A stretch of 64,000 bases of DNA. Source: JBFLYO01 sp040756745. Its GTDB lineage: Bacteria; Bacteroidota; Ignavibacteria; UBA10030; UBA6906. Below the pieces are notes generated by a model that searched no databases, was not told the DNA's origin, and worked only from the letters and a program-made list of their open reading frames with translations. The DNA is taken from assembly GCA_040756745.1 (NCBI GenBank), contig JBFLYO010000013.1, positions 33,045 through 97,044 of the forward strand. The letters run 5' to 3'. Numbering within the stretch: the stretch's first letter is position 1; each line of letters opens with the position of its first letter. Shown here in pieces: positions 18,248 through 27,411 of the stretch. The position numbers were made by a program, and so were the translations under genes.

Positions 18248-19078
18248 TTATGCGGGGAGCGAGATGCGCGGCGTGTGCCGCAGCGGATGCGTGTCCACGA
18301 TCACGGGGACCTGGAAGACCTCGTTGATGCGTTCCGCTGTCAGCACCTCGGCCGGTGTCCCCGACGCGATGATGGCACCGCTCACCATCATCGCGATGCG
18401 GTCGCTGAAGGCCGCGGCAAGATTCAGATCGTGCGATACCGAGACGATGGTGCACCCCGACGCGGTGTTCAACCGCCGCAAGATTGCGAAGACGTCGATC
18501 TGGTGCGCGATGTCGAGGTGGGCATTGGGCTCGTCCAGGAGGATCAGTGCGGGCTCCTGTGCAAGCGCTCGCGCAATAAACACCCGTTGTCGCTCTCCCC
18601 CCGAAAGGTCCGTGACCGGCTTGCCTGCCAGGTGGACGATGTCGGTCATGGCCATCACCGAGCGCGCGACGTCGCGGTCGTGCGCATTCTCAAAGGCCTT
18701 GCCCCTTGTGTGCGGCGCCCGCCCCATCAGCACGATCTCTTCCACCGTGAACGGGAACTGCAGACTGTGATCCTGCGGGACGAATGCAATGCGCCGTGCG
18801 ATCGCGGCGCGCGGCAACCTGGCCAGCGATTGCCCGTCAAGAGTAATCTGTCCGGCCTGAGGAACGACGATTCTGTCGAGAAGCCGGAGGAGCGTGGTCT
18901 TCCCGGAACCGTTGGGGCCGACGAGTGTAAAGAATTCCCCCTTTGCGACCGTCAACGACACATCCCGGAGGACCGGCACTGCCGGCGTGTAGCCAAACGA
19001 GACGTTGTCAACGGTGATTGCATGCATGGAACTGCACAATGTATGCAAATCGACGAACGAAGGCAAGGCGCGGGTCAT
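18248..19078 (-). CDS. ABC transporter ATPase, iron-siderophore/cobalamin uptake type
   Basis: A 276-residue FepC/BtuD-type ATPase. Walker A is GPNGSGKTT (54-62), the signature is LSGGERQRVF, Walker B is LILLDEPNAHLD, and a switch His lies in VSVSHDLN. The ATG at 19078 overlaps the stop of the upstream kinase gene as ATGA; a later ATG at 19027 is closer to the usual family start but lacks a ribosome site. Its natural partner, a BtuC/FecCD permease, is encoded 6.2 kb upstream on the same strand beyond two sensor kinases. No substrate-binding protein or TonB receptor is seen in the window, so the ligand (haem, siderophore or cobamide) is open. Confidence 0.88.
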   Translation of the reverse strand: MTRALPSFVDLHTLCSSMHAITVDNVSFGYTPAVPVLRDVSLTVAKGEFFTLVGPNGSGKTTLLRLLDRIVVPQAGQITLDGQSLARLPRAAIARRIAFVPQDHSLQFPFTVEEIVLMGRAPHTRGKAFENAHDRDVARSVMAMTDIVHLAGKPVTDLSGGERQRVFIARALAQEPALILLDEPNAHLDIAHQIDVFAILRRLNTASGCTIVSVSHDLNLAAAFSDRIAMMVSGAIIASGTPAEVLTAERINEVFQVPVIVDTHPLRHTPRISLPA

Positions 19079-21357
19079 TCCGCGAGGTCGAGCACCTCCC
19101 GCAGCTTCCGCAACACCTCGGATGTCTGGTAGGGCTTGGGGATAAAGGCTTTTGCCCCTGCAACGAAGAGTTTCGATTTCAGCGCGGGATTGAGGTACCC
19201 GCTCGCGAGAATCACTCTGGCCCGGGGGTCGAGCTCGCGGATCTTGAGAAACATGTCGTAGCCCGACTGGCGCGGAAGCCCCATGTCGCTGATCACCGCT
19301 TTGATCTCGCTTCGGTGCTCGTTGTAACGCTCGAGTCCCTCGATGCCGTCGGCGGCGGTGATGACGTTGTACCCTTTCGACCGCAGAACTTCCACCAACA
19401 GGAGCAGGAGGGCCTCCTCATCCTCCACAATGAGGACGGTTTCGGTACCTCCCGGGGCCTCTGACGCACGGGGCGCGCCGGCCTCTTCCGTCTCAATATG
19501 AACCGCGGGGAAATAGAGTGAGAAGGTCGTGCCGAGGCCGAGTGAGCTTTCCACGCCGATGAAGCCGCTGTGTCCCTTGATTACGCCGTACACCATCGCA
19601 AGGCCGAGGCCGCGCCCCCCTTCCGGCTGTTCGGTAGTGATGAAGGGTTCAAAAATCCTCTGTCGGATCTCTTCGCTCATGCCGATGCCGTTGTCGTTCA
19701 CCGAAACCCGCACGTACCGGCTTGCAGTGGCGTCCGGGAACTGTGCGTGGACGTGCCGACCATCGACCATCGCTGCGGTGATCCTGATGACCCCATCGGA
19801 GGGGCGGGCAGCGAGGATCGCATCGCGAGCGTTGAGCGACAGGGTCAGAAGGCTCTGGTACACCTGCGCCTGGTCGGCGTGAGTGAGGGGGAGATCCGGC
19901 TCGACGTCCGTCTCGATGCGGACCGTCTTTTCGATGCTCGTCTGCAGGGCGTTCTTGACGTCGCGGACGATCGTCCCCGCGGATAGTGGGATCTTCTGAG
20001 TGCTTTCGAGCTGGGCAAACGTCCCGAGCCGTCGCGCCACGTCGATCCCGCGCTTGACCGCACCCTCACCGAGACTGAGGTACTTCTCGCTCGTGGGGTC
20101 GGCGGCGAGGCGGGTGCGGAGGAGCGTGAAGGTTCCCAGCAGAACGTTCAGGATGTTGTTGAAGTCGTGCGCCATGCCGCCGGCGAGCTGGCGCAGGCTC
20201 TCCATCTTCTGGTTCTGGCGGAGATGCTCTTCGATCTGACGTTCCCGTGTCACGTCGCGCTTGACGGCAACGTAGTTCACCACGTTGCCCGCGCCGTCGC
20301 GCACTGGCGAGATCACCATCTCCTCCTGATAGGTCGTTCCGTCCTTGCGTTTGTTAATGAGCGAGCCGGCCCAGACCTCGCCGCGCTTCAACGTGGCCCA
20401 CATCGTCCGGTAGAATTCGGCCGGCTGCGCGCCGCTCTTGAGGATCCTCGGGTTTTGCCCGAGCGCCTCCGCCCTCGAAAAGCCGGTCACCCGCTCAAAC
20501 GCGGGGTTGACGTACTGGATCGTCCCCGCCGCATCGGTGATGATCACGCTCTCCATGGTCTGCTCGACCGCGGAGTAGAGCCGGGTCCGTTCCTCCTCCG
20601 CGCGCCTGCGCTCGGTGATATCAAGGACGGTCCCCAGCAGGGCAGGGAAACCGTTGAATTCAGTCACACTTGCGAAGATCTCCACGTCATTGATGGTCCC
20701 ATCTTTGCGCAGGCCGTGGATGGTCATGTGCATGTTCGCGCCCGGCGTCTGCATCATCCCGTTGACCGTTTCCTGAACTGCCATCCGGTCATCGGCTGCG
20801 ATGATGTCTGCGAGGCCGGTGAACGCCATCATCTCCATCTGGTCGTACCCGAAGATGGAGGCGAGCTTCGGGTTCACGTGGACAAACCGTCCCTCCTGGA
20901 CCATGTAGACGCCGACCAGCGACTGTTCCACGAGACTCCGGAACTTTGCTTCCGCTTCCGTCAGGATCTGCTCCGAGCGCCGACGTTCAGTGATGTCCCG
21001 CCCTACGACGATGACTTTCTCGGGTTTGCCGTGGGCGTCCCGGATCACGTTCCCCTGCGACTCAATGTAGCGGACCGAGCCGTCCCTCCGCGCGAACCGG
21101 TAGACGATCCGCTTTCCCACGCCGGTGCGGACGGTCTCTTCGAACACCCCCCGCACCATCGCGCGGTCGTCGGGGTGAATGTCGCCGAACGAGTCCGTCC
21201 CGCGGAGGCGGTCCCGCGGGCCGAAGAGGGCTTCATAGGAGGGGCTGTTGTACAACCGGCGGCCGTCGAGATCGACAACCGCAATCAGGTCGTCGATATT
21301 GGCAAGGATGAGGTGGAGGAGACGCTCGGTCTCGGAAATGCGTTCGTCCTGTTTCAT
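19075..21357 (-). CDS. PAS hybrid histidine kinase with C-terminal receiver
   Basis: A 760-residue cytoplasmic sensor without membrane helices. PAS domains lie at about 10-125, 130-250 and 255-370, each ending in the DITER-type PAC motif. The phosphoacceptor His397 is in GGMAHDFNN and the ATPase has NDNGIGM and GGRGLGLA. A receiver at 640-755 has acidic EDEE, phospho-acceptor Asp691 (ISDMGLP) and the KPY lysine. The layout resembles the larger kinase just upstream, including the same receiver ending (SGYLxPxLKSKLFxAGAKAFIxKPYQ), which suggests a duplication followed by loss of two PAS and one GAF domain. Translation is coupled to the ABC ATPase by ATGA overlap. The HDFNN-type kinase and built-in receiver imply an internal phosphorelay; no output regulator is visible. 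Confidence 0.92.
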   Translation of the reverse strand: MKQDERISETERLLHLILANIDDLIAVVDLDGRRLYNSPSYEALFGPRDRLRGTDSFGDIHPDDRAMVRGVFEETVRTGVGKRIVYRFARRDGSVRYIESQGNVIRDAHGKPEKVIVVGRDITERRRSEQILTEAEAKFRSLVEQSLVGVYMVQEGRFVHVNPKLASIFGYDQMEMMAFTGLADIIAADDRMAVQETVNGMMQTPGANMHMTIHGLRKDGTINDVEIFASVTEFNGFPALLGTVLDITERRRAEEERTRLYSAVEQTMESVIITDAAGTIQYVNPAFERVTGFSRAEALGQNPRILKSGAQPAEFYRTMWATLKRGEVWAGSLINKRKDGTTYQEEMVISPVRDGAGNVVNYVAVKRDVTRERQIEEHLRQNQKMESLRQLAGGMAHDFNNILNVLLGTFTLLRTRLAADPTSEKYLSLGEGAVKRGIDVARRLGTFAQLESTQKIPLSAGTIVRDVKNALQTSIEKTVRIETDVEPDLPLTHADQAQVYQSLLTLSLNARDAILAARPSDGVIRITAAMVDGRHVHAQFPDATASRYVRVSVNDNGIGMSEEIRQRIFEPFITTEQPEGGRGLGLAMVYGVIKGHSGFIGVESSLGLGTTFSLYFPAVHIETEEAGAPRASEAPGGTETVLIVEDEEALLLLLVEVLRSKGYNVITAADGIEGLERYNEHRSEIKAVISDMGLPRQSGYDMFLKIRELDPRARVILASGYLNPALKSKLFVAGAKAFIPKPYQTSEVLRKLREVLDLAE

Positions 21358-21375
21358 GGCTGCACTCCTGCGATG

Positions 21376-24300
21376 CTACGCATCCTGCAGGTCGAGCACA
21401 TCGCGCACGACGCGGAGGACTTCGTTCGGTTGGTAAGGCTTCTGGATGAAAGCTTTTGCACCGGCGGTGAAGAGGCGGGATTTCAGGCCAGGTTCCAGGT
21501 ACCCGCTTGCGAGGATGACGCGTGCCGACGGGTCAATCTCGCGGACCCGATCGAACATGTCTTTGCCAGACATGCGTGGGAGCCCCATATCGGTGATGAC
21601 GATGTCGATGCTATTTTTCCGTTCCATGTACATTGCCAGGCCTTCCATGCCGTCTTCTGCCTGCATGACCGTGTATCCGTATGATTCCAGCAGCTCCGCG
21701 ACAAGTTCCCGCAGAGCCCTTTCATCTTCAACAACAAGAATATTCTCGTTCCCGCCGACAGGGGGGCGGTCGTCTTTCACTTCCTGGATGAGCTGACGCT
21801 CCGGGAACGCTTGCAGATAAATGTGGAACGTAGTCCCGGCGCCCGGCGTGCTGTCCAGGTCAATGAGCCCGTGATGGCTCTGCACGATACCGTAGACCAC
21901 GGCAAGTCCCAGCCCCGTCCCCTTCCCGGTCGGCTTCGTGGTGAAGAACGGATCGAACACGCGGCTCCGCACCTCCTCCGACATCCCGATTCCCGTATCG
22001 GCCAGAGCGATGTGCACGTAGGAGGGGGCGCTCGCCCCTTTGAAGTGCTTCCGCACTTCCTCGCCGGGGACTGTCCGGGCGGAAATGGTGATCCGCCCCG
22101 TCCCGCTTCCCGGCTGCGCTTCGAGGATCGCGTCGCGCGCGTTCAGGCAGAGGTTCAGCAGCATCTGATAGAGCTGTCCCGCTTCCCCCTGGATGATGGG
22201 AAGGTCGTGAGGGATGTCGATGACGATCTCGATGGTTTTCTCCAGGCTGTGCTGCAGCACCCTGATCAGCTCGTCGACTACATCGGCGACGGCGACCGGC
22301 CTGAGCGCCAGCTGGCCCTCGCGTGAGAAGGTCAGGAGCCGCTTCGCCACGTCCGCCCCTCTGTTGACTGCCGATTCGCCGATGTCAACGTACCGCAGGA
22401 GTGACGGATCGGCGACGCGCGATTTCAGAAGCGATAATCCTCCCTGGATCACGCCGAGCACGTTGTTGAAGTCGTGCGCGATCCCGCCGGCGAGTTGTCC
22501 CAGACTCTCCATCTTCTGGGATTGGCGGAGGCGGCGTTCCATCTCGACTTCGTGCGTCATGTCGCGCATGACCGCAACGTAATTGACCATCTTGCCCGAC
22601 GCGTCGCGCACGGGGGAGATGACCATCTGCTCTTCGGCCATCGTGCCGTTCTTCCGCCGGTTGGTGATATGGCCCGACCACACTTCGCCACGGGAGAGGG
22701 TCGCCCACATTGCTGCATAGAACGCCTCTTCGTGCTCCCCGCTGCGGAGGAACTGGGGCGTCCGGCCGATGACCTCCGCGCGGTTGTAGCCAGTCGTCCT
22801 TTCAAACGCGGGGTTGACGAATACGATCGTGCCGTCCGTTTCGGTGATCAGGATCGATTCCGCGGCCTGTTCGACGGCCATCTTCAGGCGTGCGAGTTCT
22901 TCTTCTCCATGCTTCCGGGCCGTGACGTCGCGGTCGATGCCGCGGTATCCCCGGAAGCGGTTCTGATCGTCGGTCACCGGGACGCCACTCGTCTCGAGGA
23001 CGACGATGCTCCCGTCCTTGCGGATATGCCGGTGCACCAGACCGGAGAAGGGCTCCCCGCGGGAGAGGTGCGTCATCATGTGGAGACTGAAACGCTGAGC
23101 ATCCTCGGGATGCATGAAGTCCTTCTGGCGCTTCCCCAGCACTTCGGTCGGGTCGTACCCGAGGAGATCCCTGACCTTCGGGCTGGCGTAGGTGTACCGG
23201 CCGTCGGTGTCGGTCTCCCAGATCCAGTCCGGAATCGCCTCCACGAGTGAGCGGAACCTCTGCTCGCTCCTGTACAGCGCGTTTTCCGCCTCCTTCCTCC
23301 GGGTGATGTCGGTGATGCTCACGACGACCGCATGGGGGAGCTCGTCGCCCGCCCGCAGGAGGGGCTGGCTGTTGATCGCGATCCATCGCCTGCCGCCGAT
23401 GCCATTGGTGAATCCCATCACCACGTCGTGACAGGGGCTCCCCGTGTGCAGCGTAACGTACGCGGGGTGCTCGTTGAGCGGGAAGGGAGTGCCGTCCTCG
23501 TGAATGGGGTCGTTCACGCGGCGGATTCCCGGCCACGCCGAGAGCTCCTCCGCACTGAGGTGCAGTATCCGGAGGGCCGCCGGGTTGAAGCTCGTTACGG
23601 TGCCGTTTGCGTCGTGCAGGATAATCCCGTCGGCCATGCCGGCAATGATCGTCCGCTGCTTCTCCTCACTCTCGCGGAGCGCCTGCTCCGTCCGCTTTCG
23701 GTCGATTGCGACGGCGATGTGGCGGGAGATATAGGTCAGGATCTCCTGGTCCTTCGGCCCGAACCTGATTGACTCCGTGTAGCTCTGCACCACAATGACG
23801 CCGAACGCGTGGTCTCCCCTCATGAGCGGCACGCCGAGCCAGTCGACGGAGGGGCCGCCGAGGAGCACGACGTCCCCGCGGTCCACAAGTTGCTGGAACA
23901 CCCCCGGGGAAGCAAGCAGTGGTCGCCCGGTGCGCAGGACGTACTCCGTCAGTCCATGCCCCGGTTTCTGCGGAGGCGGGGGCGGGTCGTATTCGTCGAC
24001 GAAGTACGGAAAGGTAAGGTCGTCGGTCTCCGCGTCGTACAGGGCGATGTAGAAATTCCGCGCATACATCAACTCGCCGAGGATCGCGTGGAGGCCGGCG
24101 TAGAAATCCGCAAGGTCGGTCACGGAGCTCGCCTGCTCGGTAATCCGGTAGAGCGCAAGCTGGATTGCCTCCGAGCGCTTCCGTTCCGTCACGTCGAGCA
24201 GCGTGCCGATGATCGCCGGTTCCCCCTGGTACAGGGTCGGAGCGCCGGAGGCCTCGATGTCGATGACCGCGCCGTCCTTCCGCCGCGCGCGCAGGGAATA

Positions 24301-25002
24301 CCAGATCCCGGGGGGCTCCCCCTCCAGTCGCCGACGGAGGTTTTCGGCCACCACCGGCCGATCCTCCTCCATGATCAGGGATTCCACGGGGATCCGGTCG
24401 ACGAGCTCCTCGCGCGTGTATCCGATCATTTCCGTGATCCGCGGGTTGACATACCGGAACATGCCGTCCTGCAGGATGTAAACGCCGACGAGCGAACTTT
24501 CGACGAGCCGCGAAAACGTCGCCTCCGTCTCATCGAGCTGTGACCGGACCTGGCGCTGGGCCGTGATGTCGCTGGAGATGACAAGGATGTAACGGATCTC
24601 GCCGCGGGCGTCCCGGATGATGTGTCCACGCGACTCGATGTGCCTGACCGTCCCGTTGCGAAGCAGGAACCGGAAGTGGGCCTTCTGCCCCTTGCCCGTC
24701 GAGACGGTCTGGTGAAAGACCTCCTGAATGTGCCTGCGGTCTTCCGGATGGATCTCGACAAAGGCCGAGGTACCCCGTAGCTGCTCGGGCTCACCGAGGA
24801 TTTCTCGGTACGACGGACTGTTATAAATCCGCTTCCCGTCCCGGTCAAGAACGACAATCAGATCGCTGACGTTGCTCAACACCAGGTCGAGCAGTCTGTC
24901 GCTTCCGATCAGCGAACTGATGAGGTCAATGGCGGAAAGGGCGGTTCGAGGCCTGGGCGCGCGTTTCGGGAAAACCTCTGTATTCTTGCCTGGTTTCTTC
25001 AT
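21376..25002 (-). CDS. Giant PAS/GAF hybrid histidine kinase with receiver
   Basis: A 1208-residue soluble kinase. I chose the ATG at 25002 (MKKPGKNTEV); the frame continues to a TTG at 25101 with no support. Sensor order: PAS about 35-150, PAS 155-275, GAF about 290-435, PAS 440-570, PAS 575-695, PAS 700-820. The kinase core follows: His843 in GGIAHDFNN, the N box around LCLNARDAI, ADTGIGM and GKGTGLGLA. A receiver lies at about 1085-1205 with phospho-acceptor Asp1138 (ITDMGLP). The proline run PPPPP at about 340 sits inside the GAF domain. It ends 18 bases before the second kinase, so both are likely cotranscribed and may sense related cytoplasmic or membrane-permeable signals such as redox or gas ligands; no haem-binding residue can be assigned. 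Confidence 0.92.
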   Translation of the reverse strand: MKKPGKNTEVFPKRAPRPRTALSAIDLISSLIGSDRLLDLVLSNVSDLIVVLDRDGKRIYNSPSYREILGEPEQLRGTSAFVEIHPEDRRHIQEVFHQTVSTGKGQKAHFRFLLRNGTVRHIESRGHIIRDARGEIRYILVISSDITAQRQVRSQLDETEATFSRLVESSLVGVYILQDGMFRYVNPRITEMIGYTREELVDRIPVESLIMEEDRPVVAENLRRRLEGEPPGIWYSLRARRKDGAVIDIEASGAPTLYQGEPAIIGTLLDVTERKRSEAIQLALYRITEQASSVTDLADFYAGLHAILGELMYARNFYIALYDAETDDLTFPYFVDEYDPPPPPQKPGHGLTEYVLRTGRPLLASPGVFQQLVDRGDVVLLGGPSVDWLGVPLMRGDHAFGVIVVQSYTESIRFGPKDQEILTYISRHIAVAIDRKRTEQALRESEEKQRTIIAGMADGIILHDANGTVTSFNPAALRILHLSAEELSAWPGIRRVNDPIHEDGTPFPLNEHPAYVTLHTGSPCHDVVMGFTNGIGGRRWIAINSQPLLRAGDELPHAVVVSITDITRRKEAENALYRSEQRFRSLVEAIPDWIWETDTDGRYTYASPKVRDLLGYDPTEVLGKRQKDFMHPEDAQRFSLHMMTHLSRGEPFSGLVHRHIRKDGSIVVLETSGVPVTDDQNRFRGYRGIDRDVTARKHGEEELARLKMAVEQAAESILITETDGTIVFVNPAFERTTGYNRAEVIGRTPQFLRSGEHEEAFYAAMWATLSRGEVWSGHITNRRKNGTMAEEQMVISPVRDASGKMVNYVAVMRDMTHEVEMERRLRQSQKMESLGQLAGGIAHDFNNVLGVIQGGLSLLKSRVADPSLLRYVDIGESAVNRGADVAKRLLTFSREGQLALRPVAVADVVDELIRVLQHSLEKTIEIVIDIPHDLPIIQGEAGQLYQMLLNLCLNARDAILEAQPGSGTGRITISARTVPGEEVRKHFKGASAPSYVHIALADTGIGMSEEVRSRVFDPFFTTKPTGKGTGLGLAVVYGIVQSHHGLIDLDSTPGAGTTFHIYLQAFPERQLIQEVKDDRPPVGGNENILVVEDERALRELVAELLESYGYTVMQAEDGMEGLAMYMERKNSIDIVITDMGLPRMSGKDMFDRVREIDPSARVILASGYLEPGLKSRLFTAGAKAFIQKPYQPNEVLRVVRDVLDLQDA

Positions 25003-25153
25003 TCGGCAAAGCGGGCGGTGCCTTGATTTTTGGTCCGCAACCTCAAAAACCGGCGATGTTTCGCATCTATGGTATGTGGAAATAGCGATTCTTTCAAGCA
25101 AGATAGCGTGATGGAACGCACATGGGTACTGGCGCCGTCCCTGCGCATGAACA

Positions 25154-25224
25154 AGAGAGGAGAGAGATGAGAGATGAGAGAAAAGATAGGGGAGATTTCA
25201 GGAGGGGCGCGGTCCCCGCGCCCA
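25154..25224. repeat. Purine-rich heptamer array followed by GC hairpin
   Basis: Words AGAGATG repeat with period 7 at 25154-25195. GGGCGCGG (25206-25213) pairs with CCGCGCCC (25217-25224). It sits between the permease stop and the kinase start on the minus strand and could be a weak terminator or attenuator. No riboswitch fold was recognised in this 298-base gap (25003-25300). Confidence 0.5.
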
Positions 25225-25300
25225 TCCCGTTACGCGAGAATCAACACGAATGCGGTTCGAAATATGGTAATTCACGGGAATTCCCCTGAGGGGGATCCCG

Positions 25301-26302
25301 TCAGACCTTGCGGAGCAGATAAATGAACACCGGGGCGCCGATGGCGGCGGTGACGGCCCCGACCGGGATCTCCGTCGGGGCTATCACCGTGCGGGCGAGA
25401 AGGTCGGCGCCGACAAGAAAAATCGCCCCGAGCAGAAACGAAGCCGGGAGTAGCAGCCGGTGGTCAGGGCCGAACAGCATGCGACAGATGTGAGGGATGA
25501 TGAGGCCGACGAAACCGACGACGCCGCTGACGGATACGACAAGGCCCGTGATGAGCGACGCAAGGAGGTATGATGCCTTCTTCAGGAAGGGAACATTGAC
25601 CCCGAGCTGGAGCGCGGCCTCTTCTCCCGTGGCGATGAGGTTGAACCCCTTTGCATACCAGAAGAGCAGAAAAGAGACGAGCAGAACCGGTGGCCCGATG
25701 ACCGCCACCGCTGGAAGCGTTGCCGTGCTCAGGTTCCCCATAAGCCAAAGGAATGCGCTCCGCGTCTCCTGGCTGAACACTGCAACGATGAGGAGGAGCA
25801 GCGCATTGAAAAACGCACCGATCATGACCCCCGAAAGCAGGAGCGTCGATGGATCAAGCCGCCCGCGCCTGTGCGCGAGCCCGTACACAAGTAGCATCAC
25901 CCCCGATGAGCCGGCGAACGAAGCGAGAGGAGTCGTGAGCAACGTCGAACCCGTCGAAGCGCTCATCGCCATCACCGCCCCCACTGTCCCGCCGCTGGAG
26001 ATGCCGAGGATGTAGGGCTCGGCCAGCGGATTGCGCAGGAGGGCCTGGAACACCAGCCCTGCCACGGAGAGTCCCGCACCGACGACGATTGCAAGCACAA
26101 CCCGCGGCAGCCGGAGATCTGTGATGATCAACCGCTCCGCATCGGGTATGCCGTCGCTCCCCACCAGCGCACCGAACACATGCGAGGCCGGTACGGGCAC
26201 GCTGCCGATCGAGAGCGAGACGAGGGAGACCATCGCCAGCATGATGAGCAGGCTTGCCGTGACAACGATCGTGCGGCGAGCGGTAAGGGGCTGGGTCTTC
26301 AT
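25301..26302 (-). CDS. FecCD/BtuC-family ABC permease
   Basis: A 333-residue integral membrane permease with about ten helices. SIGSVPVPASHVF is the usual opening, and LRLPRVVLAIVVGAGLSVAGLVFQALLRNPLAEPYILGISSGG the family hallmark (segments around 70-115). GVVGFVGLIIPHICRML and DLLARTV near the end form the ATPase-contact region. These permeases import iron-siderophores, haem or cobalamin. The matching ATPase lies at 18248-19078, separated by two hybrid kinases, all on one strand. A substrate-binding protein is missing. The gene starts 38 bases after the obgE stop in a repeat-rich gap. Confidence 0.9.
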   Translation of the reverse strand: MKTQPLTARRTIVVTASLLIMLAMVSLVSLSIGSVPVPASHVFGALVGSDGIPDAERLIITDLRLPRVVLAIVVGAGLSVAGLVFQALLRNPLAEPYILGISSGGTVGAVMAMSASTGSTLLTTPLASFAGSSGVMLLVYGLAHRRGRLDPSTLLLSGVMIGAFFNALLLLIVAVFSQETRSAFLWLMGNLSTATLPAVAVIGPPVLLVSFLLFWYAKGFNLIATGEEAALQLGVNVPFLKKASYLLASLITGLVVSVSGVVGFVGLIIPHICRMLFGPDHRLLLPASFLLGAIFLVGADLLARTVIAPTEIPVGAVTAAIGAPVFIYLLRKV

Positions 26303-26340
26303 CGGCTGAGCAAGAGCGTGGACTAGGTAGTAGTCAGAGA

Positions 26341-27411
26341 TCAGGAGTCCGAAGGTATGGGAGCCCCCGCCTCCCTCCCTGTAAGGGCAGGATATATCCT
26401 GCCCTTACGGCGGGGAGAGGGCGGGCCACCATGCATCACCAGAGCGAACATCGCCTTCACCAGCTTCTCCACCCCCGTCCCCGCCACCGCCGAAACGGCG
26501 TAGGACTTCGCCCCTGCGAACCTCAGCTTCCCGAGCGCCGTCGCTTCTTTCTTCCCGAGCGTGTCGACCTTTGTCAGAGCGACGATCCTCGGTTTGCGCG
26601 TCAGCTGAGGGTTGAACTCGCGGAGCTCGTGAAGGAGCACGTGGTAGTCGTTCTTCATGTCCTTCCGCGTGACGTCGAGGAGGAACACGAGCGCCTTCGT
26701 GCGCTCGATGTGCCGGAGGAACTGCACCCCGAGCCCCTTGCCGAGATGCGCTCCTTCGATGAGTCCCGGGATGTCCGCAACGACGAACGTCTTTCCCGCA
26801 TCGACCCGGACGATGCCCAGGTTTGGGACGAGAGTGGTGAAGGGATAATCTGCGATCTTCGGCCGGGCTGCGGAGATCACGGAGATCAATGTGGACTTCC
26901 CCGCGTTGGGGAAACCCACGAGGCCGACGTCGGCCAGCAGTTTCAACTCCAGCTCGAGCTCCCGCTCCTCCCCGTCATCCCCTTGCTCAAATTCCCTCGG
27001 TGCCTGGTTGGTCGCGGTGGCGAACTCCGCGTTCCCCCGACCTCCTCTGCCGCCGCGGGCTGTGATGAGGCTGCTGCCATGACTCGTGAGATCGGCGAGG
27101 ATCTCACCCCTGGCAAGGTCCCGGACGATTGTTCCGACGGGGACATCGAGGGTGATGTCACTGCCGCTTTTCCCGGTCTTGTTACCCCCGAGCCCGTGCT
27201 CCCCTCTCGGCGCGTGGTAGATGCTCCGATAGCGGAAATCGAGCAGGGTGGTGAGGTGCCGGTTTGCGCGGAGGATGACGCTGCCCCCCCGCCCTCCGTT
27301 CCCGCCGTCGGGGCCTCCTTTGGGGACATACTTCTCGCGGCGGAAGCTGACGCACCCCACCCCGCCGTGCCCACCCCGCACACTGATCCGGACGCAATCG
27401 ATGAATTTCAT
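26341..27411 (-). CDS. obgE: Obg/CgtA ribosome-associated GTPase
   Basis: A 356-residue GTPase involved in 50S subunit maturation. It has the glycine-rich Obg fold at 1-158 (RGGHGGVGCVSFRREKYVPKGGP), G1 GFPNAGKST, G3 DIPGL and G4 TKVD. The C-terminal Obg domain of many Gram-positives is absent. The last 20 or so residues (RRKGRIYPALTG onwards) are encoded by a perfect 28-base palindrome plus repeat words, and the stop codon TGA is itself inside a heptamer-like repeat (26328-26350), so the native C-terminus has probably been altered by repeat insertion. The ATG overlaps the upstream unknown gene by four bases. Confidence 0.94.
   Translation of the reverse strand: MKFIDCVRISVRGGHGGVGCVSFRREKYVPKGGPDGGNGGRGGSVILRANRHLTTLLDFRYRSIYHAPRGEHGLGGNKTGKSGSDITLDVPVGTIVRDLARGEILADLTSHGSSLITARGGRGGRGNAEFATATNQAPREFEQGDDGEERELELELKLLADVGLVGFPNAGKSTLISVISAARPKIADYPFTTLVPNLGIVRVDAGKTFVVADIPGLIEGAHLGKGLGVQFLRHIERTKALVFLLDVTRKDMKNDYHVLLHELREFNPQLTRKPRIVALTKVDTLGKKEATALGKLRFAGAKSYAVSAVAGTGVEKLVKAMFALVMHGGPPSPRRKGRIYPALTGREAGAPIPSDS
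26381..26408. repeat. Perfect 28-base palindrome inside the obgE 3' end
   Basis: Bases 26381-26394 are the exact reverse complement of 26395-26408 (half-site GTAAGGGCAGGATA). The palindrome reads through in frame as the last residues of ObgE. Its look recalls dispersed REP-like palindromes; a looser relative with GTAGGGGCACGG...CCGCGCCCGTAC character is at 38150-38190. Confidence 0.85.

Noticed and set aside
20167..21684. 505-codon open frame antisense to the kinase genes
   Set aside because: It spans two unrelated sense genes and the gap between them, with no domain.
25003..25300. Possible cobalamin or other riboswitch near the ABC permease
   Set aside because: No B12-box or other aptamer core could be recognised; the gap is explained by a repeat array and a GC hairpin, and it is downstream, not upstream, of the permease.
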